A DNA stretch of 64,000 nt from Lotus japonicus (Eukaryota > Streptophyta > Magnoliopsida > Fabales > Fabaceae), in assembly GCF_012489685.1 (NCBI RefSeq), contig NC_080042.1, positions 78,249,093 through 78,313,092 on the forward strand, given 5' to 3'. The first letter of the stretch is position 1. Each line of letters opens with the position of its first letter. Below the pieces are notes generated by a model. The model ran no database searches and was not told the DNA's origin. It saw only the letters and a program-made list of their open reading frames with translations. The translations under genes and the position numbers were made by a program. Shown in pieces: positions 49,214 to 61,181 of this stretch.

Positions 49214-49803
49214 CTACAAGGCTAACAAGTCCATAACCAAGATGGGACAAAGCTGAGGAGGCGGCGCCTCAAGACAAGTGTAAGTGCACTGGAGTCCAGA
49301 CCCCAGACCAGCAAGATAATCAGCAACTTCATTAGCATCCCGAGAGATATGCATAAGCTCGACATCCCAATCACGATCCAAAAGAAGCCGGATATCAAGA
49401 AGATCCGACGCCATAGCATGAAATTGGTACCTCTCATCAACTAGGGCCTGGACTAATTCAATACAATCCACTTCACACACTGCACTCCTCATGTTGACAT
49501 CCCACATCAGAATTAAACCCAACTTTAAAGCCTCAACTTCAGCTTTAAATGGATCACCTTCAATGGAACCTGTGTAAAAACCATTAACCCACGCATGAGT
49601 AGCATCCTTTACAAGACCCCCATGCCCATATGCATACCTTGCTGGTCGCAAGCTCCATCCGTGTTGAGTTTCAGCTTACCGGAAGGAGGCAAGCTCCAAC
49701 GTGCTACCGCTGTATGCCCCATGGGGCTAGCAAGATCTGAAGATATGTGACTGTGAGACCACTTCCTACTTTTTCTTTTTTTAAAGAGACCAGTTCCCAC
49801 CAT
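49214..49803 (-). pseudogene. RNase H (RVT_3) fragment of a LINE-type retroelement, frameshifted
   Basis: Two minus-strand frames overlap. The first (to 49609) carries PPSGKLKLNTDGACDQQG, the start of a ribonuclease H fold with its first catalytic Asp. The second (49651-49214) continues with GLVKDATHAWVNGF, KAEVEALKLGL, AVCEVDCIELVQAL and ISRDANEVADYLAGLG, holding the other acidic catalytic positions. A deletion near 49630 puts the two parts out of frame, so no intact enzyme is made. This domain is found at the end of plant LINE polyproteins and in derived host genes. Upstream reverse transcriptase is absent, so it is a truncated copy. Confidence 0.85.
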
Positions 49804-51629
49804 ATTGTGAAAGTGAATTTACTGGCCATATTAATTCTACGAAACAACATGATAAGTTTTCAAAAGCATCCAATGCTGAAAAACAATAGAACACAGCATA
49901 CATCAACATGAGTCCTCAACCCAAACTGTATAAACAAATATAACAGTACTTCACTACTTATTGCTTAGAACACAATTAGAACAACAACATAAAAGAGCAA
50001 CAAGTCAACAACACATTGCTTCAATCAATATACCAAATAGTCAGCATACTTAATTCCACAGGTTAATCACAACATAATCAACAGATCAAACTTCAAACTT
50101 CAATTAAACACAATCAACAGCTCAAATAGTTAGCATACTTCAAATTCTTCAAGTTAATCACATACATAATTAAATGATCAAACTTTTTTTTGGGTACAGT
50201 GCAAGAAAAGAAAAGAAAACAAAGGCGTCACTGATGCAACTCCCAAACTTAATTAAACACATAAAATTTATCAGTATTCAACCGTTTCTATTCTATATTC
50301 TTCTTCTTGAGTGGAATTTGAGACCAGGACAATGTTTTGAACATAGGCTGACATGTAGGTATATTAATTAAGGCCATATACAATAATTTACAAATAGTTA
50401 CCTTGGTAAATGAACCTGCAAAGAGTGAGAAAGAAGTCTTAGTCACTCACGTTGGGTGGTGGTAGATGAGAGGAAACCCTGATCAAACACTTAGTGAGTC
50501 ACTCATAGTGGTGAATGAACACATTAGGTTTGACTCTACTGGGTATGCACCCCTTTCAAAAAATTAGAACACAAAGTGTGCAAATCAACCAATTGAAATT
50601 ATATCGACATAAACATACGTCTCAAGTAAATACAACTACATTAAATATTAAATGGAGAGTTTTATAGCTACAATGATTCTAACAGGTTGGAACATAATAT
50701 CCTGACTATACCTTGTTAAAAAAAAACAAGCTCCAATGATTAGGACTATCTCCCCCACTGGCCACTACAGTCCAAACACTACACGCCCAGCCACGTGTAT
50801 GATGAAATGCCCAGCCTATCCATTATCTCAATTAAAAAATACGCAGAAAATTAAAACTAATTAAATGGTGATTCGGATTGGATAAGAACAGAGTAAGCGC
50901 CAGCACGGAATTTGCTGTAGTTTTCTTGGATTGTCTTACTACTGCGATATCAAAAGTCCTGTACATTTGTGACAGTAACTCCAAGATCCAAATAGCATCA
51001 TTATCTTACACTAACCCAATTAACAAGTCTTAAAAACGTGCAAGCAAGAAATTCACATTTCTGAATTAAGTAAAATTGATAAACTTTACTTAATAAAAGG
51101 GTAGCATCAAACAACATGCAATATAATAAATAGTTGCATTCCTTAAACACTTCGTTCATAGTTCGATTATCGAGGGACGATGTATATAAAGAAACGTGAT
51201 CTCATAGTCTCGAATGACGTTGATGCTAGAATCCGCATCATATATATTTTTATGAAAAAAAATATTGAAATTTGTGTGACTACGGTTTGCTGCGTAGTTG
51301 GGAATTTCTTCCTCTCTCATCTTTGTCCCTTTGGTAGTGACAGTGTGTCTTCTCTTGTCTTTGGGTTCATAAAATCAAACCACACAAACACACACAAAGC
51401 GTGAATGATTCTTCATCCTTCACAATTCACCACCACAACTTGAACCAGATATTATTTTTCCTCCATTTTCTTCATCTTCGTTACGCATGCTAACACAGTA
51501 GCAAGAGTTTCATACCCCTGTGTTTCAACCCTGTTTTGCATAGCAGCATAGAGAGGCAAAGGCAAGTTCACATGGGATTGGGAACAACCCCAAGGAGGAG
51601 AACGATCCACGGTGGTTGCTACTACGCTC
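49804..51629. other. Intergenic and promoter/5' UTR of the TLP1-like gene
   Basis: Low-complexity AT-rich DNA. A TATATAAAG box at about 51182 and CT-rich, presumably transcribed DNA at about 51400-51540 suggest a long 5' UTR for the LOV gene at 51630. No other gene was recognised. Confidence 0.45.
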
Positions 51630-51730
51630 ATGACGACGGAGTTCGAAGATTCCAAGCTTCTTGCGGTGGAGAGTTCCTTCGACAACCGTTACTCCCGCCA
51701 CGCGCGCGAGTCGCTCGACGAATTGACTGA
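51572..51730 (+). CDS. Upstream ORF overlapping the TLP1-like start (52 aa)
   Basis: ATG at 51572 opens a 52-codon frame (start MGLGTTPRRR) that runs past the main start codon at 51630 in a different frame and stops at 51730. Scanning ribosomes would meet it first, so it could reduce translation of the photoreceptor. The peptide has no recognisable domain. It matters only if transcription starts left of 51572, which is not shown. Confidence 0.35.
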   Translation: MGLGTTPRRRTIHGGCYYAHDDGVRRFQASCGGEFLRQPLLPPRARVARRID

Positions 51731-54700
51731 TACAAGTTTCACCATCACCGACCCTTCCGTCTCCGGCCACCCAATCGTCTTCGCCAGCCTCGGCTTCCTC
51801 AAGATGACCGGGTTCTCGCGGGATGAGGTTGTTGGCAGAGGCGGGGGGATGTTCCAGGGGCCGGGAACCTGTAGAAGGTCGGTGATGGCGATTCGTGAGG
51901 CCGTAAGGGAAGAGAAGGAGGCTCAGGTCGTTTTGTTGAATTACCGCAAGGATGGCACGCCGTTTTGGATGCTGCTTCTTGTGTGTCCGGTTTTCAGTGC
52001 GAGCTCCGGTGGTGTTGTTCACTTTGTCGCCGTTCAGGTGCCGCTTCACCGCCGGAGACACGGGGATTTTCCCGGAGGAGGAGGTGGGGGGTTTTCACAG
52101 GTGCATGATTTTGTGTTCCGGTGTTGTCGGAAGGAAGTGTGCTCTGATTCTTTGGCTGAACTTGGTCGTGTTTCTTCCCTCAATCAAGTGTTGGAGAATG
52201 ATGTCACGGGTTTGTTTGTTTCTTTGTTTTCAGTTTCCCGCATAGAATTGAATTGAATGCTTCATGTTCATGGTTTGTTTAGTACCCTGTTTTGGTAGTT
52301 ACACACTTATAGGGAATTAAATTACTAGTTACAACTTGAATTGATTGGTTAATTGATTAATTAACTATAGATGAATGGTTTTTGTTTATCAAGTTTCATT
52401 ATGTGACACTCCCAGATTATATAGCTCCTTAAGGGGCTCTTGCTGAGTGTGATTGTTTATTTTGTACTGGTGGTTTGGGTTTTCTATATTGTAGGTGCTG
52501 ATTTTTAGCTTCATGGCATGCAGAGTTGGAGAGTGAAGAGCCATGTGAGGCAAGTGATGTTGAGAAGAGTAGAGCTGTGACTGCCTTGGACAACATCTTT
52601 TCTGTGCTGACCTACTATAGCGAGTCCGTGGGCAGATTGGTGTGTAGAAAGAGATGCAGCGTTCCCGACGTGGGTGTTTTTAGCTCATCCTTGATTATTT
52701 CTCTTGGTAGAATCAAACAAAGCTTTGTATTGTGAGTTATTTGAAAAAGTCTAGTTATCTTACTTCAGCATGATCTTAATGCCCTTTGTAGACCCTTAAT
52801 TTGTTATATGTTGTTTGTTTGAATTTGAGTTTCCTCGCAGAACTAATCCGAATTTGCCAGACATGCCTATAGTCTACGCCAGTGATGCCTTCTTGAAATT
52901 GACAGGTTCTAAAACCCTTTCCTTGAACAAACTAATAATACCCTTGTGATAGTTTAAAGCAAATTTGATGGCATCTGAGGTTAACTCGAGTTATGTTTTC
53001 TATTACCCTGTATCTTGAATAGGTTATGCAAGAGATGAAGTATTGGGCCGCAACTGCAGATTTTTAGGAGGAACAGATACTGATACCACAACTTTACATC
53101 TGGTAATACATTTTTTCTTATCATAGTTCTTCAATATTTGTCTTATAAATTGCCAATTTAGATTATTGGTAATGGACCATCTGGTTCTGTCATTTCCTTT
53201 TTGCTTACAGATTCGGGAAAGCATTAAAACTGAACAACCATGCACAGTACGTATTTTGAATTACAGGTTAATACTTTCATTGAATTCACTTGTCTGTACT
53301 GCCAAAGCTGTGATTTTTTGGATGTGCTGAATCAATTTACTGCATTACTAGCAGGAAAGATAAAAGCTCATTTTGGAATCTTCTTCACATGTCACCTGTT
53401 CGTGAGGCTTCTGGCAAGGTAATCTTGACGAGCTATTTATTAGTTAAACTATGGAACTCAAATGTCTCTTTTATTTTCCATTTCTATCAGACATTTGTTT
53501 TTGCTCCTTCTGATTGGGCATGGGAATTTATAAAATAATCAAACCTGAATATGATCTTCATTGTGCATCTTTGGCAATTAGAAGACTTCTTTTCTTTTGG
53601 CTGCTTTGACAGTTTATTGATATTTCAATCAGTCAGGTCCTAATGCACAACTTTATTAAAATTTATAGAAATCGTTATGTTACTTAAGTTATTGAAGTAT
53701 CTGTTTTATGAATATAAATTGTGAAGCTTCTCATATTCTTTGTTGGTTTAAGCAAGTGATTTACTAGTACACTGTACAAGGGCTGGGGAAGCTAATAATT
53801 CATAGTTGATGTGTCGTTGACATCATTTTACCATGGTAGTAGGCAGTAGCTATTATTTCTTGGCTAGGTTGTTAAGAAGGTAATGATCATTATAGTTACT
53901 AACTGATCCTATTTTCTTGTTGTTACCAGTTGTGATTTAGGATCTCCTCCTCCAGCCCTACTTTTTTTCCCTAAATGATCAAGTCAGCTAATTTTTAAAA
54001 GTCACCATTTATTCAGATTGGCTAAACGGTTATCATGGCTGTGATTATTGTGTAATTTATTAAGGCGTATCATCCGATACAAACCTTTTAATGCATAGAA
54101 CTATAGATTATCAGTTGGAAATTAGAGTTGATGTAATCTGATTGCTCAAGTGTTATGGTGAAGAGTAATAGCTTCAATTGACAAATTGTAGACAATAGCT
54201 TAGTATATATTTATCATAATTCTTTCCTAATTAGATATTTTGGATATTTTTTATGTTCCATTGAAGTGCAAGGTAACAATTTTACATGTCAACCTTTGGT
54301 CATTTGTTTACCTAATTGGTATCTGGATTTTTACCCTCTCCTTTTATCTGTGATTAAGGATGAAAAATTCAGAGTCTTGCCTCCTCCCATCCTATTTATT
54401 CTCTTCAGAAGTGACTGAGTAGTCCAGGCTTTGAAGTTTGAGTTACTAATTGTCATAAGTTAATTGGCTAACTTCGTTTTCACATGAATGTAGTCCTCAC
54501 TTCTATGTCTGTATGGGTCTATGCTGATTTAAGTTTGTCACGGATCCAGAACATGTATTTAGGGAAGAGCCCCTTCTGCATCTTATGAGGGTTTTACTTG
54601 TGTATCCATCATGTGATGGTCCTCCACATTTATGTGCCTTGAATTTGATGAGTTATTTACCATTGCTACTTCCATACCAGTTAAACTGCAAATCATAGTG

Positions 54701-54966
54701 CAAAGTGAAAACTACTTTATAATGCCTTCTTTCTGGTGAAACTTTTGGTAAAAGAATTGTCAGTGAACTACTTCTACTTCTTATACTCACTACTGATGAA
54801 TTCTCTGTTTGTCCAGGTAGCATACTTTGTGGGAGTTCAAATAGAAGACGAATATAAAAACGAAGATAGACCGTGTCGAAACCCTGATAGGAGGCAGCTT
54901 AGCGTGGTTGGTGTGGTCAAGGTTGCGGTGAGGAGTTCATCAATGACTGCAGGAACGTCCAAATAG
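51630..54966 (+). CDS. TLP1: TWIN LOV 1-like (PAS/LOV protein) blue-light receptor (7 exons, 400 aa)
   Basis: Flavin-binding PAS/LOV protein without an output kinase; the Arabidopsis relative PLP/TLP1 (about 399 aa) interacts with VTC2 and related proteins. Exons: 51630-52209, 52524-52731, 52841-52905, 53023-53102, 53211-53266, 53355-53418, 54817-54966. LOV1 (about residues 36-140) has ITDPSVSGHPIVFAS, LLNYRKDGTPFWMLL and FVAVQV. At the photoactive site it reads GRGGGMFQGPG (69-79), with no cysteine. LOV2 (about 255-365) has the canonical GRNCRFLGG with Cys296, plus ILNYRKDKSSFWNLLHMSPV and FVGVQIE, so it should form a flavin-cysteinyl adduct. The conserved C-terminus RQLSVVGVVKVAVRSS is present. 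The start is the first in-frame ATG; an upstream overlapping ORF is noted separately. Confidence 0.93.
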
Positions 54967-55679
54967 GATAACTCACGGTGGATTCATCGCCTTCAATATA
55001 TAGTTTCTAAATATTATCTTCTAAAAAAATGTTTACACATTCGGAAAACTATCCATCTCAACTGGTGATTGTTGAGATGATAGAAATGTGAAAAATTGAT
55101 GTCAAAAAAATGAACAATGGTCAATTACAAGAACACATTCTGCGTTTGACGTCTAAAGTTATATTTTACTCAGCTACATTTTGTAATCAATTAAAGTTTG
55201 GAATTGACTTTTCTAATATGACAGGTTACTTAAATTGGTAAAATAAACCATTTTAACTATCTATTAAATATTAAAAAATTAATGGTTGAAATTGTTGGTA
55301 TATTGGAGAACCAGACATACTTTCCAGTCAGTGAAAGAGCAAACAATCCAAGCACATACAAAATGGGTTAAAATATGATATAGTTTAGATCAAGAATCCA
55401 GAGTTTAGGCTTAGTTTGTATGAGAATGTAAAAGTGCAAAATAGGATTCACCCAAAGTACTTACTAATTGATAACTTACAAAATGGGATATCACTAATGA
55501 AATGAAAAAAGGAATTTAAAGAATGTACAACAATTGATGCCAAAAGAATAGTGTCTGAAACCTATTTTTTTGGTTCCAAAATTCAAACCCACCCCTCTTT
55601 CATGTTTTGGGCTCAAACCAAAGTTTTGTTTGCATTCCAAAACCATAAACCCAAAAAAAAAACCAAAGCTATCCATCAC
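54967..55679. other. Convergent 3' region between TLP1-like and glyoxal oxidase genes
   Basis: Both flanking genes end here, so the segment should hold both 3' UTRs. It is AT-rich with no recognised gene or repeat. Confidence 0.5.
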
Positions 55680-57371
55680 TCATCTAACCTGAACCCAGAC
55701 CGAAACACTTGGAATTCCAGCGTGGACAATATAAAGCATGTAGTACCCAGGTGGGGCCACCGTGAGAGATGGTGGCCCACGCACCGTAACCTTGTAAGAA
55801 GACGGCGCCACCTCATCCACCGCCACAACATCCAACACCACCACCCGCTGGTTCATAGCAAACGAGTGCGTCGTGAACGACGGCGCCACCAGGGTCACAC
55901 TGACCCCTGGAACCGCACGGTAATCCCGCAATGAGAACGTCACGGCAAACAAGCCACCATACGGCGCCGTATTGTTCACCGCCTCCACCGCAATAATCGA
56001 AGGCCGCAGCGGCTCCGATTCAGGCTCAAAATAATCCGGGTAGTACACGTCCAAGCTCAATTCAGTCGGGTACGGGCCCCGAAAATCGTAAACCCGGTGT
56101 GGGTTGCTGCCACCTACTAACACCCTTCCATCTGGCAACAGCACCGCCGCGGAATGATACATTCTCGGAGTGTTCGCCGGAGATAGAAGCTGGAACCTCT
56201 GTAACGGGTCAGGCAAACCGGGTCTGTATAGAACCGGGTAAAAAACCGGGTTCGCCGCGTTTTCCCACCCTGCGGTACCATTTGCTGCGCCGTTCAAGAT
56301 CATCACGTTCCCTGTAGGCAGCAAGATCATATCGGGCATTACCCGAGGAATGGGCATGGTTTCCATTACCCATCCGGGTTTCGGGTCGGAGACCCGAATC
56401 CTCCCGCACGTTCTGGAGGCTTCAAGAAACACTCTGAACCTTCTGGCCAAGGTGAACACGCCGGGGTAAGCGCCGCCGCAGATCATCACCTCGGCGACGG
56501 GTAAACGGGTCCTGTCTGGTCCGAACCCGGTGAGGTTCAATGGAAGCAAAACGGATGACCCGGTGCTGGGGTAGTTTCTTTTCTCGATCCCCGGCATGAT
56601 TGGATACTCCCGGAGGATTCTGTGGCGGTTGTAGTCGAAGAGGACGGAGCGGCGGTTGGCGAAGATGAAGAGGTTGCCGTCGGGTAAGAGATGCAAGAAC
56701 GGGTAAAGATTGTTCTCTTCACCCGGGTTCGGGTCACGCGTGAGGCGCAAGAATCGGAGGTAGTGAAACGACGCCGTGTCGCGAGTGGGGACGAATTCGT
56801 AGGTGAAGGCGTTGCGTCCTCCGACGACGATGATTCTTCCGTCGGGGAGGATTTGGTTGGAGGCGTACCAGCGAGGGGAGGTGAGATTCTGGGGGAGTTC
56901 GAGCCAGTCGCAGAGGTTGTGTTGTGGGCAGGGGGTGAAGGTGCGGAGCTTGTGGTAGCCGTCGTTGAAGCCGCCGGTTTGGAGGAGGGTGCCGTCGGGG
57001 GTGAGGGCGCCGGAGGAGCACCATGCGTCGGTTTGGATGGTGAGAGGGCGGAAAGTGTTGGTGGTGAGGTCGTAGAGGACGGAGTGGGCGGTGCAGTCGA
57101 GCTTGAGGGCCATGTCACGGGGGTTGAAGCGGCAGCGGCCGTTGGAGAGGGAGATGTTGGATGGGCCGAAGTCGGTGCGGTCGAAGATGACCACCTTGTT
57201 GTCGTTCATGACCTGCATGTGCATGGCTGAGATGCCTATGCTGCGTTGTAGCTGAACCCAGTGCCCCCCTGTGCTGCTGCATGTTGTGGTGATGCAGAAC
57301 AGCAAGAAGGTGATCATGGTGAAGAAGAGAGAAGAAGAGGCATTGTTCTTGATCTTGAACAATGACGCCAT
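55680..57371 (-). CDS. GLOX: Secreted glyoxal (aldehyde) oxidase, single exon, 563 aa
   Basis: Copper radical oxidase (galactose oxidase/GLOX1 family) oxidising simple aldehydes to carboxylic acids with H2O2 release in the apoplast. An intronless frame of 563 aa starts MASLFKIKNN. A hydrophobic segment at residues 14-33 is a signal peptide. The glyoxal oxidase N-terminal beta-propeller follows, with Kelch-like (L)LPDG(R/N) blades, and a C-terminal galactose-oxidase-type domain (DUF1929) begins at about 455. The active site is complete: Cys118 (DAWCSSG), Tyr169 (RWYAS, the thioether partner), Tyr405-His406 (RMYHSAAV) and C-terminal His550 (YIVHAGIPS). Coding DNA is clearly GC-richer than its surroundings. 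Family members act in pollen/tapetum, stigma and defence. Several long frames on other strands here are shadows of this gene. Confidence 0.95.
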   Translation of the reverse strand: MASLFKIKNNASSSLFFTMITFLLFCITTTCSSTGGHWVQLQRSIGISAMHMQVMNDNKVVIFDRTDFGPSNISLSNGRCRFNPRDMALKLDCTAHSVLYDLTTNTFRPLTIQTDAWCSSGALTPDGTLLQTGGFNDGYHKLRTFTPCPQHNLCDWLELPQNLTSPRWYASNQILPDGRIIVVGGRNAFTYEFVPTRDTASFHYLRFLRLTRDPNPGEENNLYPFLHLLPDGNLFIFANRRSVLFDYNRHRILREYPIMPGIEKRNYPSTGSSVLLPLNLTGFGPDRTRLPVAEVMICGGAYPGVFTLARRFRVFLEASRTCGRIRVSDPKPGWVMETMPIPRVMPDMILLPTGNVMILNGAANGTAGWENAANPVFYPVLYRPGLPDPLQRFQLLSPANTPRMYHSAAVLLPDGRVLVGGSNPHRVYDFRGPYPTELSLDVYYPDYFEPESEPLRPSIIAVEAVNNTAPYGGLFAVTFSLRDYRAVPGVSVTLVAPSFTTHSFAMNQRVVVLDVVAVDEVAPSSYKVTVRGPPSLTVAPPGYYMLYIVHAGIPSVSVWVQVR

Positions 57372-57461
57372 GGTTAGTTTGGTTCTTGGTTCTTCTCTGT
57401 TTTGCCAAACAAGATGGACAAAAATTTATTGCATGTGTAATACAAGGGGTGTACAGTGTAC

Positions 57462-57473
57462 TTTATTTATATA
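57462..57473 (-). promoter_or_regulatory. TATA box of the glyoxal oxidase gene
   Basis: Minus strand reads TATATAAATAAA, about 90 bp upstream of the start codon at 57371. The position and consensus suit a core promoter. Confidence 0.65.
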
Positions 57474-59499
57474 GGCTTGTATCAATGTATTGTATGGATT
57501 TATTAGGAAAAGCCTAGTTTGGGGACGTTAGGTAAGATTGTTACCACTTGGTCTGTTAATGAATGGAAGGGTGAATTTATGAAAGGATGATGTTAATAAA
57601 TGAGCATGGCAGGCATGTATATATACAGTTTACACTTTACAAGTAGGGGTGGAAAGTGAGTTAATTATGATTTCTGAGAGAGTACAAATGTACAATGTGT
57701 GTGGGGTTAAAAAGGTGGGATGAGGAGTGAGTGAGCGAGCATGCAAGCAGGGACAGTATTGTGTGAGGTCAACTAATTACTTGCAAGTGTAGCTGCTTGC
57801 AGTCTCTGACTGCTGGGTGAGGTGTGTGGTTTTTACTTTTGGGTGTTTGTTGCAGCAATTGACACACTTCAATTGGAAATGTGGACGGTGGGGGCTGTCA
57901 AAATGTTTATGACTAGCCTGGACCCAATTTAGAAATGAAACACAGCTTACACTACTACGTTCAATGCATCAGATCTGTCGCAGATAGTGAACTGTGTATA
58001 ACATTTATGATTCATGGGTACTCCATTGGCCACACCGTTTCTGTATAGACCACCATTGTAGACATGCATTGGATATACCTGGACACCTATAAAAAATGAC
58101 ATAAATGGTTTCAATGCAAAGGTTGATTTCCCCTCCAAATTTTCCTCATACTCTTTTTTATTTGTCTTATCCAATATATTTTCACAGTTGATGGTTATGA
58201 AACTAATTCATTGTTCCACGATCAACTTTGTTGCTATAAGAATGTTTAAATTTCTTAGACGTACTTGTTGTCTTGATTTGTTTTTTTTTCCCTATCTTCC
58301 TTACCAAAGCAAGAGAAACCCTTCAAATCACAAAGATCATTATCGATCTTATGATCCCCAATTATGCAAGCAAGATTAAGAGTTCGCTGGTAATGATGTT
58401 TGAAGGCAATAGAGGTGCGTTTTTCTGAAAGCCACAATGTATTGCTCCAAGAAAAAACATGTAATTTTGCACATTCGTTTGAATCACCACGTACATTACA
58501 TTTTGCCCAAAATATCACCACAGCTTTCTTAGCAATCTTCCTTGTCTAATTAACCATACTTTCTTGAAAGGATTGAATTGTTATTGGGGAAATCTCCAAT
58601 GCTTTTGCATCATTATGTTAACAATAGTACGTAATACAAAGAAAGAAGGGAGAGGGAAAAAGAGAGAACGTGAAACGGCTAGGGTTACATTGTGAATATT
58701 CAGGTTCTAATTGAAAGCTACAGAATAAATATAAATAGGCAATAAGCAAAAGGCTAAAGACTTAACTACCCTTAGACCTAAATAATACAATACGCATAAT
58801 ATAATATAACACATTAATCTCCAATTTCCTAATGTTCTCTACCAAATTCTGTGTGGCTCTTTTTTCCTATTCCTCACTTATCTGCATTTATATTATGTGC
58901 TGCTTCTACATCAAACCATTTTTATAGTAGAACAAAACCATATGATTCTCAGAACACTAAAAAAATAAGGGTTTTGTTGCAATCAAGAAAAGTGACCGCA
59001 AAATTACATGACTTTTACTTAATATCTCAACCTAAGGGCAAATATTGCCGTGCATGCCAAATTGCCAATAGAGCATGAATGGATAGGCAAATCATCCCAA
59101 ATGCTACAATTTGGATAAAAACCATTTGCTCACACTGATAGTAAATAGAAGATCTACATAATCGAACCTACCTCACGGGTTAAACAATCTCATTCTAAAT
59201 GGATCAATAACATTTATGATAAGAAGTTAGGAATTGCACTATTTTTTACTTGAATATTTATAGATGACACTATTGATCCAACTAGAATATAGTTGTAATC
59301 ACATGAGGGAAGTTAGACACTTCATTTTTCTTCTGTTTTTCTATTCTGTTATTCTTGTATGTGCATGATATCTCTATACTATCTCTACGGAGGAAAATGC
59401 TGATGCGCCCTTTTGAAGAATGGCTTGGAAATACTTTGACCAATGAACCCTTAAACTAAGGTGCACATATAGACTGTTTGAAAAACTCCCACAATTGCT
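57474..59499. other. Intergenic: GLOX promoter side and NPF4 3' flank
   Basis: No gene was recognised. At about 58085-57950 (minus) a short open stretch (VYPMHVYNGGLYRNGV) follows an AG acceptor-like TTTTTATAG. It could be an orphan exon, but no partner exons were found. At about 58640-58830 the DNA looks like an old LTR fragment (GA-rich purine tract, then AT-rich sequence ending ATATAACACATTAA). Both are weak. Confidence 0.35.
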
Positions 59500-61181
59500 T
59501 CACTCATTAGCAGTACCTCTCCCTCTATATTTATACCTAGCCGCCCAATACAGGTAATGTAGGAAGTTCAACCCACTCAGCAAACACATGAGCCAATAGA
59601 ACCTCTCTAGGTGATAGTGGTTAAGGTTGGCACCAGATAGCCATGGTTTGTGGGAGCCTTTACCAGTGACACTGTTTACTATTGATACAATGGCTGAACT
59701 TAGGTAGTACCCGATTGCCAAAGAGGCCCATGAAAGTGATGTGGCCAAAGATCTCATCCTTATTGGTGCTTCTGAGAAGAAAAACTCCAACAACCCAGCC
59801 AAGGTGAAAAGATCAGCAGAGCCAAGGAATAAGTACTGAAAAGCAATCCAAAGGAATGAGATAGGTAGTGGTTTGGTAGCATCATCAACTAGGCCTGAGT
59901 GAGTGGCCACCCTTTTCCTTTTCACTTCAACAACAGCAGCCACAGCCATGGCAACTATAGAGAGTACTAATCCAATTCCAATCCTTTGGAGATGACTGAT
60001 GCCCATTTCTGATTTCGTCGTTCTCCGAGCATAAGGGATAATAACATGGTCATATATTGGTGCTAGGATCATGATAAAGAGCACTGGGAAAACTGGTAAA
60101 GAAGCCGGTGGCACCTTGAGGGAACCCAATTTGGTGTTCATTGTAGCAGCTTGTTCAACAGAGAATGTGGACAACTGAGCCAAGCAACAGTTCAGCATAA
60201 TGGTGCAGGCAAATACAGGCAGTACCTTCAATACTATCTTGACATCTTCAACTTGTTGTACAGTGCATTCTAATGACGAAAATACTGGCTTGTTTGCAGC
60301 TGCTCCATTAAGGAATTTGAGGGACTCTGATGGGGTTTCAGCTGATGTGCTTGCTTTGTTAGTTTCTTCCACTGATTCTTTTCTACCTGAGTGTGGATCA
60401 GAAGGGCTTGACACCATATTCACAACAGCATTGCTAGAGTTTTTATTGGTGCAGCAGCAATTCAGTATAGCAGCAATAAGAACCTGCTCAATTTTAAAAG
60501 AGGTAGTACAAATCATACTAAATTAGTCAAAGAGCGATAAATCATAGGAAATAGAATGGGAAATAGGAGGTTATTTATGACTATGCGCATGTTGAAAATC
60601 ATTCTACAATTGATTCTAAAGCCAAAATTCAATTATAGGGAGAAGCTTCAGTGAGCGACTTATGGGGTATCATAATTGATTATGAGGAAATAGAAGTTGC
60701 TCCGAACATGATATAAGCTATGGAAAATGCAGGGGGCTTATAAAGTTACCTTTGAAATGGTTGTGAGGGGGCTTCCTGAAGGGATCTTGTTCCTGTAAGT
60801 AGTAGAGCCTGCCAAGAACAATGGGATGGATACAAATATGGTAATTGTAGATATTGCAAAACCCCATTCCCATCCTTTGTTGTCTTCAACCCACACCACA
60901 AGAGTAACAGCAATAAGGGCACCACATGATAGGCAGAACACAAAGTAGTTGAAGAAGGTTGATCTCTGCTTTCTTCCAGTTGGGGTGCTTTCATCAAACT
61001 GCTCACCACCATGTGCTGGCAATGATCCTTTGATTCCTCCAACTCCAAGAGCCACCAGATAGAGGCCAGCAAACAACATTGCTGCTTTTCCACCATTAAC
61101 TTCCTGACATATGGTGCCTTCATCACATTGTGGTGGCTTTAGTGAAGGTGAACGAGCTTGTATGGTGAGTACAATCAAACC
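59500..61181 (-). CDS. NPF4: NPF4-type NRT1/PTR transporter, 3' part (last two exons, 471 aa in window)
   Basis: Proton-coupled major facilitator transporter; NPF4 members carry nitrate, abscisic acid or gibberellin across the plasma membrane. The exon at 61181-60750 starts GLIVLTIQARSPSLKPPQC and includes GLYLVALGVGGIKGSLPAHGG and FFNYF. The final exon, 60483-59500, begins VLIAAILNCC, continues with a Ser/Asn-rich central loop and KIVLKVLPVFACTI, and ends RGRGTANE before TGA. Phase is maintained (432 and 984 bp). Eight or so hydrophobic segments fit transmembrane helices 4-12. The expected first ~110-130 residues (WRG..., helices 1-3, ExxER motif) were not found between 61182 and 64000. Either the first introns are long and the start lies beyond the window, or the 5' part is lost. 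Confidence 0.88.

Noticed and set aside
56537..57230. 193-aa and 179-aa frames on both strands
   Set aside because: Shadows of the GC-rich glyoxal oxidase frame; Ser/Thr/Pro- or Val/Gly/Glu-biased as expected for off-frame GC-rich DNA.
57947..58521. Two minus-strand frames (75 and 88 aa)
   Set aside because: No recognised domain and no linked exons; one acceptor-like AG is not enough to call a gene.
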